Position numbers and translations under genes: made by a program. 21,735 nt of DNA, from assembly GCA_031276985.1 (NCBI GenBank), contig JAISMA010000140.1, positions 1-21,735 of the forward strand, read 5' to 3'. The notes under the pieces were generated by a model. It saw only the letters and a program-made list of their open reading frames with translations, searched no databases and was not told the origin of the DNA. Source of the DNA: Helicobacteraceae bacterium (lineage in GTDB: Bacteria > Campylobacterota > Campylobacteria > Campylobacterales > SZUA-545). The stretch's first letter is position 1; each line of letters begins with the position of its first letter. Shown piece by piece: positions 7,428 through 14,761 of this stretch.

Positions 7428-9002
7428 TTAATTCCACACGTCAAAACGCGTATGCTGAAATATGGAATCTCTGCTTTCAAGCTCGCTTAAATAGCCTTCG
7501 TCAATCGAAGCGTCGATCATTGAAAGCAGCTTGTTGAAATTGGAGATATGCGTTTTCGTGCGCTTGATCGCGTATTCCACAGCCGTGCCCGCCGTAATCA
7601 AAAACGCCCAGTCGCTCGCCTGCGCCAACAACAGCTCGCGGCTCATCTGATCTAGCAGTCTGCGAATAAGCGGACTCGACTCGCCCGCGAAACGACGCGC
7701 AAGCTCCTGCATAACGTCCGCCATTTTGTGCAGATGACGATAGATCCAGTCGTTTTGCGGATTGATCCACACGTCGAAATAGCCGTCTTTGCCCCAGCTT
7801 GACGGGCTTGGGTGAATCATCTGATTGGTTTGATAGATTTCAAGATATTCGCTTGGCGTAATCGGCTCGATCTCGTCGTGTTCGGCGATCGCCTTGAACA
7901 GATGATAGATAAACTTTGGTCCCTCAAACCACCAATGCCCAAACAGCTCCGCGTCGTACGGCGAAACGATGATAGGCGGGCGATCCATAAACGCCGATAG
8001 ATGATCGATCTGCTTCACACGGTTGAAATGAAAGTTTTCGGCGTGTTCTTTGGCTTTTGCGGATGCGACGGCGGGATTATAAACCTCTTTGTACTCGCCC
8101 TGCCCCGTTACGCGGTGGTATTTTAGCCCCGTGAAAACCCGCGTTCCGTCGGGACTGATATACGGCTTGATATATTCGTAATCGAGATCGTAGCCTATAT
8201 CGCGGTAAAAATCGCGGTAATTTACGTCGCCCGGATAGCCGCTTATGCTGCTCCACACCTGCCGCGAACTTTCGGGATCGCGCCCAAAAGCCGCCACGCC
8301 GTTTGGCGTGAAAACGGGCGCGTACAGACCAAATCGCGGAGTCGGGCGACCGTAGATTAGCCCGTGCGATTCGAGATAGAAAAACTCCACGCCAACTTCG
8401 GCGAGAAGTTTATCGACGCCTTCGTAATAGGCGCATTCGGGCAGCCAGATACCCTTTGGTTTTACGCCGAAATGTTTTTCGTGCGTTTGGATCGCCACGC
8501 GAAGTTGCACGCGCACCGCCTGCTCATTGACGCTTAAAAGCGGAAAAAATCCGTGCGTCGCGCCGCACGTGATAATTTCGATCATGCCCGCGCGCATAAA
8601 TTTGCGATAGCCGTTTAGCGCGTTTGAGCCTAGATCGTCCGTGAAAAAACGCCTGATACTCTCCAGACGATGACGGTAAAAATGCGCGACGTCCCGATAA
8701 ATAAAATCGCCTTCAAGCCTTTTGCACTCTTTGTAGCTTAGTTCTATCAGTTTGTCCAGATGAGCGGCGAATTTTTCGCGCAGGTTAAAATCGTCCAGCA
8801 TTTCGCACAGCGTCGGAGTTAGCGACACGGTTAAGCGCGTTTTTATCCCTTCGTTTTGAAGCCTTTGCAGCGTCATCAACAGCGGCAGATAGCTTTCAAT
8901 GAGCGCTTCAAACAGCCAATGTTCTTCCAAAAAATACTCGTGTTCGGGGTGCTTTACAAACGGCAGGTGCGAGTGAAGCGCCAGCGCAAAATAGCCCTTC
9001 AT
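7428..9002 (-). CDS. GH57 1,4-alpha-glucan branching enzyme
   Basis: This enzyme should cut alpha-1,4 chains and rejoin them as alpha-1,6 branches in glycogen. At 524 residues it matches the Thermus-type GH57 branching enzyme with a DUF1957 C-terminal helical domain. The N-terminal HSHLPF at 10-15 is the first GH57 motif. The nucleophile is Glu189 in GIWLPEC and the acid/base is Asp350 in SPYDAELFGHWWFEGP. SSWGKDGY at 401-408 holds a tryptophan typical of this branch, and QASDWAFLI near 461-469 belongs to the C-terminal domain. The ATG at 9002 directly follows the DUF4912 stop (TAAATG) and has AAGGAAC upstream. Branching activity is inferred from family resemblance, and some relatives are mainly hydrolytic. 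Confidence 0.85.
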   Translation of the reverse strand: MKGYFALALHSHLPFVKHPEHEYFLEEHWLFEALIESYLPLLMTLQRLQNEGIKTRLTVSLTPTLCEMLDDFNLREKFAAHLDKLIELSYKECKRLEGDFIYRDVAHFYRHRLESIRRFFTDDLGSNALNGYRKFMRAGMIEIITCGATHGFFPLLSVNEQAVRVQLRVAIQTHEKHFGVKPKGIWLPECAYYEGVDKLLAEVGVEFFYLESHGLIYGRPTPRFGLYAPVFTPNGVAAFGRDPESSRQVWSSISGYPGDVNYRDFYRDIGYDLDYEYIKPYISPDGTRVFTGLKYHRVTGQGEYKEVYNPAVASAKAKEHAENFHFNRVKQIDHLSAFMDRPPIIVSPYDAELFGHWWFEGPKFIYHLFKAIAEHDEIEPITPSEYLEIYQTNQMIHPSPSSWGKDGYFDVWINPQNDWIYRHLHKMADVMQELARRFAGESSPLIRRLLDQMSRELLLAQASDWAFLITAGTAVEYAIKRTKTHISNFNKLLSMIDASIDEGYLSELESRDSIFQHTRFDVWN

Positions 9003-9674
9003 TTACCGTTCCTTATTCGCGCCGCTTATTTGCCAACTCGCGCCCGATTCGCTAGAAAGATTTGAGCTTGGCATATTCGCCATGTCGCCGATTCGCGCTT
9101 TTAGCCGCTCTTCGCGCACGACTATGTCCAAACTTGATAGATTGGCGATAGCGCCTTGGGATTCAAGCTCGCTTGGGCGGGATTCAAGTTTTTGGCGCTC
9201 GCCGTTTTTGGTCATCCAAATCTCCCACGGGCTTGAATGCATACCGGACGATGGAGTGCTTATGCGATTAGAGATTGCGATCTCGCGCTCGCCGCTTTCG
9301 TCGGAGACAAACATTCGCGCTTCCATTGGCGTCGCGTTTGGCGTGTGATAGGCGTAATAATTGCCCGTCGGCGCGTGGCTATAAACGCTTTCGACCTCTT
9401 GAGCGCGGTCGCCCGTAAGATAATATAGACGAATAACCAGCCTCGCGTCTTTTTCGCGCGTAGCTATTTTGCGCTCCAACGTTTCGTCGCCAATCTCCCA
9501 ATAAAAATGTTGCGTTCCCGCGTTAACGGGCAATAAAACAAGTCTGTTTTCGTAGTAGCGATCGCTAAGCGCTATGTCGTTTGATACAGCCTCCGAAACG
9601 ACGGTTGTTTTTTCGCCGCCGCTCGATACGGCGGAGGGATCGAGTTTGGTTAGCGGATTGTCATGTTCGCTCAT
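9003..9674 (-). CDS. DUF4912 domain protein
   Basis: The 223-residue protein has a DUF4912-like core at about residues 35-180, recognisable from NRLVLLPVNAGTQHFYWEI and, further on, GNYYAYHTPNATPMEARMFV and SSPWEIW. The domain is rich in aromatics and beta-strands and recalls a carbohydrate-binding or immunoglobulin-like fold, but its biochemical role is not established. The N-terminal ~30 and C-terminal ~45 residues are polar and probably disordered. There is no signal peptide, so it should be cytoplasmic. Its stop abuts the branching-enzyme start and AAAGGAAA precedes its ATG. The tight coupling suggests it assists a GH57 enzyme on polymeric glucan, but that is inference. Confidence 0.75.
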   Translation of the reverse strand: MSEHDNPLTKLDPSAVSSGGEKTTVVSEAVSNDIALSDRYYENRLVLLPVNAGTQHFYWEIGDETLERKIATREKDARLVIRLYYLTGDRAQEVESVYSHAPTGNYYAYHTPNATPMEARMFVSDESGEREIAISNRISTPSSGMHSSPWEIWMTKNGERQKLESRPSELESQGAIANLSSLDIVVREERLKARIGDMANMPSSNLSSESGASWQISGANKER

Positions 9675-9695
9675 CTGTTTTCCTTTCTCAACGTT

Positions 9696-10712
9696 TTATA
9701 CGACGATCTCTTTTAAGTACGACGCGTAAACTTCGGGCGCGATAGGATTGATCAAGCAACCGCTTGAAAGCTCGAATCCGTCGCTTGCTCTCGATCGCGG
9801 CAGCAACTCTATATGCCAATGAAAAAAGCGATCGATATGGTGAAAATAATCGGCTTTGCGATGATCGCGCTTTGGCGGCTCGGCAAAAAGCGTCAAATTT
9901 ATATCGGGATTTTCCATAGCGATTCCAAGCCGCGAAGCGCACCATTCCAGCGTCTCGCCGAGATCGTTTAGCGCGTCTTTGGTTAGCTGCGTGAAAGCGC
10001 CGTTATGCACGATCGGCGCGATCCACGTCTCAAACTCGTATCGCGGCGCAAACGGCGCGAAAGCGATAAAGTAGCGCCCGCGAACCAAAACGCGCAATTT
10101 TTCGTCCTCTTCGCCCGCGATCTGATCGCACAAGAGACATCGACCGACGCGGTTGTAATGCTCTCTCGACGTTTCAATCTGTTTGGCTAAATTGGGCGCG
10201 ATAAACGGCAGGGCGACGATCTGCGAGTGGCTGTGCCTGATATGGTTGCCCGCTTTCGCGCCTTGGTTTTTGAACGCCATAACCGACGCGATTCGCTGAT
10301 CTTGATAGAGCGCGCTAAAGCGATCTCGAAAGGTGAGCATAAGATTTTTGAACTCTTCGGCGCTAAAAAGGCAGAGATGTTTATTGGGCTTTTGCTGATC
10401 GATCACCATTTCGTGCGCGCCAAATCCGCCAATCGACGAATAAACGCCGTTCATCGACAAAACGGGCGGCGTCTCCAGCGCGAGCAGAGGAAATTTATTC
10501 GGAAAAACCCGCGTTTTCCAGCTTGCGGCAATCGACGGATTTTCGCGGATCGCGTAGATCTCGCTAGGCGTTTTGCTTTCAAAACCCGTCATGAACGGAT
10601 CGTTTATCTGCGTTTGCGGCGGCTGTTCCGTTTTGCTTGAGGGCTTGCGAACGCGATTGGGCGCGATAACCACCCATTGATCGTAAAGCGGCTGATAGCG
10701 AAATTCGTTCAT
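9696..10712 (-). CDS. galT: GalT-like nucleotidyltransferase (hexose-1-phosphate uridylyl/adenylyl type)
   Basis: This HIT-superfamily enzyme would transfer a nucleotidyl group between NDP-sugar and sugar-1-phosphate or phosphate. The N-terminus (FRYQPLYDQWVVIAPNR) and the C-terminal FHWHIELLPR are typical of GalT. The active-site triad is HSHSQ at 160-164, with His162 as nucleophile, where classical GalT has HPHGQ. The early CxxC zinc pair of GalT is replaced by NDPFM (37-41), while a second pair, CLLC at 192-195, is present. This combination recalls ADP-glucose phosphorylase-type relatives as much as true GalT. There is no galK or galE beside it, and the alpha-glucan operon context also fits an NDP-glucose role. 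The start overlaps the upstream gene as ATGA. The family is certain; the substrate is open. Confidence 0.8.
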   Translation of the reverse strand: MNEFRYQPLYDQWVVIAPNRVRKPSSKTEQPPQTQINDPFMTGFESKTPSEIYAIRENPSIAASWKTRVFPNKFPLLALETPPVLSMNGVYSSIGGFGAHEMVIDQQKPNKHLCLFSAEEFKNLMLTFRDRFSALYQDQRIASVMAFKNQGAKAGNHIRHSHSQIVALPFIAPNLAKQIETSREHYNRVGRCLLCDQIAGEEDEKLRVLVRGRYFIAFAPFAPRYEFETWIAPIVHNGAFTQLTKDALNDLGETLEWCASRLGIAMENPDINLTLFAEPPKRDHRKADYFHHIDRFFHWHIELLPRSRASDGFELSSGCLINPIAPEVYASYLKEIVV

Positions 10713-12658
10713 CGGTTTTCCTTAATTTCCAGCGTCGTCTCGATCGCGCCGCCCTTTTCGATCTCGCCAAAATCAAGCGCGATCGCAATTCCCTGTCGCG
10801 TCAAATCCACGCCGCTTTCGCTTTGGCTGACGGTGTAAAGCGGGTGAGCCAAAACGACAAAAGCGCGATCCGATCTAAGCGCAATCGTCGCGTCAAGATA
10901 CGGATCGAAAAACTCCAGCTTGTTTGACGGCGGAAGCGTTAGAAATTGATCCGCGCTTTCGCCGCCGATTGTTACTTGCGAGAGATCGGCAAAATGAAAG
11001 TTATGCTCTTGCGCGTAGCGGGCTTTTTGCTTGACTATGGTCGTAACGACGATTGATTCGTTGTTGGCGACGATTGTTTTGTCGACGCGATCGCTTGAAA
11101 ATTTGACCGCGTTTTGCGCGGCTTCAATCTCGTAAATCGCGTTGGCGAGAGGCTTTTTTTCGTCAAAACTCTGCGCGAAGAAATTGTCCGAATTAAACTC
11201 GCCGTCGATTATATGATCGATAAACCCCGCGCGAACGTAGCGGTCGACCACGAGATGTTTTAGCGCCTCTTCGTTTGCGCTTAACGTCGCCTCGTGAATG
11301 GTTTTAACGCCGCCGCCGCCCGCGCTTTCTTGCTTTTTGATTTTGCCGTGATAGGCTTCAAAGCGGCGCGTAAGCGTGTTGAGCAGGTTAAACTTAGCCG
11401 ATCTGACGCATAGCCCGATCAGCGCCGCGCCTTTGCGTTGAAAATCGGCGATAAACGAATCGGTTACGATCTTGGCTTCCGCGTAACCGTCGAGATTCCA
11501 ATCCTCGTAATAAAACCCGTTTTTTGGCTTCAGCGCGTTTTCGGCGGCGATGATATAACGCCACGCCGCGTCTCGCAAATTCGGCAGATACAAGCCGCCA
11601 AACACGCCGTGCCAGAGACAATCGTTGCATTGCGCTTTGAGGAGCGCTTCCTCGAACGCGGGATCGTTTTGCGGATTTTTCGCCGAGAGCGCAAGCGTTT
11701 TGCGGTGGATTCTCGCGCTTTCGTCGTATTTGACGAGAAAGTTTTTCCACGTCGCGCCGCGCGCGAAACGGCGATCGGCTTCGGGCAGGCGATGCGCGAT
11801 CTCTTCCAAACGAAGCGCGTCCAAAGCGTCCAGACTCCACTCGCCCATTTCGGCGTACGCGACTTCGGGCGGATAGATTAACCCAATCGGCGCGACGCTC
11901 GATTTATAATCGCCGTAACGCGCCGTTTCGATTGAGCCGCGCTCCAAAACGGCTTTGATAAATTTTTCCAGCCAGAGCTTTTCGTACACCCATTCGTGAG
12001 TGCCTGGCCACGCGCCGAATTTTTCGCCGTCGTCGAATAAGATCGCCGCGCCGCCAATCGCCGCGATATTGTCGGCTACGATCTCGCAATCCCAAAACGG
12101 CGCTTGATAGCGTAGCGCCTGACTGATTGGAAAAACGCCAATCGTCTTGCCGCCGCTTTCGGTCATATACCAGCCATTGAGCTTGTCTTTCGCCGCGCCC
12201 GCGCACAGCAGATGATAATCGTCGATAATCGCGTATTCCACGCCGCATTCGCTTAAATCGCCCACGATCGAAGCGTCCCAAACGCGCTCGGTTAGCCACA
12301 AACCCTTTGGTCGTTGCGCGAAATGCGCCTCGATAAAATCGCTTAGTTTGTTGATTTGCGCCCTGCGATCGCGCGAGGGGATCGACGCCAAAATCGGCTC
12401 GTAGTAGCCGCCGCCAAACCACTCGACCTGTCCGCGCTCGCTCATTTCGCGCATAAGCGCAAAAAGCGGTTTATCGCGTTTTTGAATGAACTCCAACAGC
12501 CAGCCGCTAAAGTGCGCGCTGAACTTAAAATCGGGGAATTTGTTCATGGTTTTGAAAAACGGCGCGTAAGATTTCGCGATCGTATCCAGCACGATATGAT
12601 CGAAATTATCGACGGGCTGATGAGAATGCACGCCAAGCAACAACGAGGTCTTGCCCAT
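10709..12658 (-). CDS. GH57 4-alpha-glucanotransferase-like enzyme
   Basis: This is predicted to transfer or hydrolyse alpha-1,4-glucan segments (disproportionating enzyme) in the cytoplasm. At 649 residues it resembles the Thermococcus-type GH57 4-alpha-glucanotransferase: an N-terminal catalytic barrel, a helical middle segment (DUF1925-like) and a beta-rich C-terminal half (DUF1926-like). Motifs are HSHQP at 11-15, WFGGGYYEPIL at 80-90, the nucleophile Glu124 in WLTERVW, and the acid/base Asp209/Asp210 in LFDDGEKFGAWPGTHEW. The ATG directly follows the upstream stop (TAAATG) with only a weak ribosome site, so translation is probably coupled. Alpha-amylase activity is the main alternative within this subfamily. 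Confidence 0.85.
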   Translation of the reverse strand: MGKTSLLLGVHSHQPVDNFDHIVLDTIAKSYAPFFKTMNKFPDFKFSAHFSGWLLEFIQKRDKPLFALMREMSERGQVEWFGGGYYEPILASIPSRDRRAQINKLSDFIEAHFAQRPKGLWLTERVWDASIVGDLSECGVEYAIIDDYHLLCAGAAKDKLNGWYMTESGGKTIGVFPISQALRYQAPFWDCEIVADNIAAIGGAAILFDDGEKFGAWPGTHEWVYEKLWLEKFIKAVLERGSIETARYGDYKSSVAPIGLIYPPEVAYAEMGEWSLDALDALRLEEIAHRLPEADRRFARGATWKNFLVKYDESARIHRKTLALSAKNPQNDPAFEEALLKAQCNDCLWHGVFGGLYLPNLRDAAWRYIIAAENALKPKNGFYYEDWNLDGYAEAKIVTDSFIADFQRKGAALIGLCVRSAKFNLLNTLTRRFEAYHGKIKKQESAGGGGVKTIHEATLSANEEALKHLVVDRYVRAGFIDHIIDGEFNSDNFFAQSFDEKKPLANAIYEIEAAQNAVKFSSDRVDKTIVANNESIVVTTIVKQKARYAQEHNFHFADLSQVTIGGESADQFLTLPPSNKLEFFDPYLDATIALRSDRAFVVLAHPLYTVSQSESGVDLTRQGIAIALDFGEIEKGGAIETTLEIKENR

Positions 12659-14761
12659 TTATATGTACCATTCCGCGTCGAGATCGGGCATGCCAAGCGT
12701 AAGCGTGTTGTACAGCGGAACGCGCTGAATAAGCGTGTCTTGCTTGTAGAGCAAAAACGCGACTTCCAAACGATCGTCTTGCTTGGTCAAAGGCGCGTAT
12801 AGCGCGATCTCAAGATTAGAGCCAAACGCCGCCCTGATTCCGTCGCTTTGAAACGAATCATGCAAAATCTCGCCGCTTAAGCGCAAACGGCGGTTGTAGG
12901 AAAAAGCGCCCTGCGTTTCAATCGCAAGCTCGTATCCGCCCGTTTTTATAGGCTCTAAAGCGCCTTTCAAAGAAAAGTAGTAAAACCTTCCGTCCGTGCC
13001 GTATTGCAGGCTCTTAAACGGCGCGCCGGAGCTGTCCATAGCCGAAAAAGCCCTGCTTAAATCCAGACTGCCCGCGCCGATCCACTCGTAATAGCTGCTT
13101 TTGCGCCCGTCGATCGTGGGGCAGATTGGCGCGCTTTGCGGAGTTTGAGCGGCTACGGTCTCGACGCGCTTAATCGGCTCGCTTAAAGCCGGGTGCGGCT
13201 TTTGACCCAAAAGCCTATAAACCTGAACGAGACGGCTTCTGAAAATCTCGTCGAATTGTCCCGCAAGCGGCGTATAATGATCGTCGCCGTACCACCAAAA
13301 CCAGTCCGATCCTTCGGCGATCATCAGCTCTTTTGTAACCAGATCTTTGGTTTTTTCGTCGAGTTTGTCAAAGCGCTGTCTAGCCGTTTCGCGGGTTTGC
13401 GCCAGCAGTTCCCAAGCGCGGTTTTTCTCGCTGTGTCCCATCCACGTGCTAAACGATCCGTAAATCCAACTGCCCGGCTGCAACGCGCCAAGCTCGATTT
13501 GCGGCGCGCTTTCTAGTCGATAGGCTTCGGGAATCGTTACCGTTTGACACCAATCGGCGGCGCTAAGGCGTTCGTAAAGCGCGTTGAAAAAATCAAAAGC
13601 GTTGTTTTCGTAAAACTCCCACGCGTTTTCGCCGTCTAAAAATATCGGCACGATCGCGTCGAAATCCACCAGATCGTATACGCCTTTGAGTTTGGACATA
13701 AAATCGTCGGCGGCGGCTTGCGAATCCATGCTTGAGTAGTTAAAGCCGATCAGATCGCTTAAGGCTTTGTCTCGAAACAGCACGCCGACGTCGCCGTTTT
13801 CGGTTTTCAAAAAGTAGCGTTTATACAGATCGATGCGGTAATGCGGATTTGGCAGGCTTTTGAACAGCACGTCCTCGTCCGTGCATGCGAATTTCGCGCC
13901 GTGTTTGGCTAACAGATTCAACGCGGCGACGCTCACCGATCCTTCGGCTGGCCAAAAGCCTTGCGGCTTAACGTCGAAAGCGGTTTGATACCACTCTACG
14001 GCTTTTTGAACGTGAAGCTCGGCGTCTTCGCTGAAATCGCTCCATTTATTCGGCGTGGCGATATTTGAATCGCTGGCTTTCGCCGCGCCCATATCCAATA
14101 AAAGCGGCAGTATCGGATGATAAAACGGCGTGGTAAAAACGGCGATTCTGCCTTGTTCTTGCATGGTTTTATACCGCTTTGAAATCTCGCCGCAAAAACT
14201 CGTTAGCGCGTCCAAAAGCTCGATCTTTTCAAGCTGGCTAAAGCCCGATCCTTTGGCGATTAGGCTTTTGACAAGCGCGTTTGTTCGGCGGAGCTGATTG
14301 CCGCACCAACTAAGCAAAAACAGGACGCTAAGATCGGTTAGCTCGTCGTCGTCAAAGCAGCGAATAGCCTCTTTTGCCGAGTGATAGCGCGATCGTTTTT
14401 GATAAAGCTCGTTAAAGCGCCAAAGCGCGGCGATCATCGTGCGCGGATTGGCGAAAAACCCTTTTTCAAGCAGATCGGCTTGATCGTCCTCGCTAAGATC
14501 GCGCGCCTCTTTAGCCAACAGCGACAAAAACCTATCCTTTCGCCAGCCGTTTTGGACGTAGCTTTCAAGTTGCGTCATAAGCGACGGCACAAGATTATAA
14601 GTGGCGCGGATACGCGGATACTGACTTTGGATCCAAGGCAGTTCCGAATAGTCTTTAATCGCGTGCAAAAATACCCACGGCATAAGAAATTCGCCGCTTC
14701 GCTCGTCGCGGTACCAAGGCTGGTGCATGTGCCACAAAAAAGCCGGATAGATTTTTTTCAC
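12659..14761 (-). CDS. GH57 amylopullulanase-like glycoside hydrolase
   Basis: This GH57 enzyme of the amylopullulanase/alpha-amylase branch is probably a cytoplasmic alpha-glucan debrancher or trimmer, as it has no signal peptide. Numbered from the GTG start, motifs are HMHQPWY near 12-18, the nucleophile Glu273 in FWPAEGSVS, the acid/base Asp376 in FLDGENAWE, and DWFWWYGDDHYT near 486-497. The C-terminal ~150 residues look like a beta-rich accessory domain. I chose GTG 14761 over ATG 14782: the GTG makes a GTGA overlap with the upstream stop, has a GGGCGAG-like site, and begins MKKIYP just before the catalytic domain. The ATG lacks a ribosome site and would add only seven residues. Substrate preference (alpha-1,6 or alpha-1,4) is not resolvable by eye. 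Confidence 0.82.
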   Translation of the reverse strand: MKKIYPAFLWHMHQPWYRDERSGEFLMPWVFLHAIKDYSELPWIQSQYPRIRATYNLVPSLMTQLESYVQNGWRKDRFLSLLAKEARDLSEDDQADLLEKGFFANPRTMIAALWRFNELYQKRSRYHSAKEAIRCFDDDELTDLSVLFLLSWCGNQLRRTNALVKSLIAKGSGFSQLEKIELLDALTSFCGEISKRYKTMQEQGRIAVFTTPFYHPILPLLLDMGAAKASDSNIATPNKWSDFSEDAELHVQKAVEWYQTAFDVKPQGFWPAEGSVSVAALNLLAKHGAKFACTDEDVLFKSLPNPHYRIDLYKRYFLKTENGDVGVLFRDKALSDLIGFNYSSMDSQAAADDFMSKLKGVYDLVDFDAIVPIFLDGENAWEFYENNAFDFFNALYERLSAADWCQTVTIPEAYRLESAPQIELGALQPGSWIYGSFSTWMGHSEKNRAWELLAQTRETARQRFDKLDEKTKDLVTKELMIAEGSDWFWWYGDDHYTPLAGQFDEIFRSRLVQVYRLLGQKPHPALSEPIKRVETVAAQTPQSAPICPTIDGRKSSYYEWIGAGSLDLSRAFSAMDSSGAPFKSLQYGTDGRFYYFSLKGALEPIKTGGYELAIETQGAFSYNRRLRLSGEILHDSFQSDGIRAAFGSNLEIALYAPLTKQDDRLEVAFLLYKQDTLIQRVPLYNTLTLGMPDLDAEWYI

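Noticed and set aside
11904..12422. 172-codon Arg-rich frame on the minus strand
   Set aside because: It is a shifted frame inside the GH57 glucanotransferase-like gene. The Arg-rich composition is typical of reading GCG/GAT-rich coding DNA out of frame.
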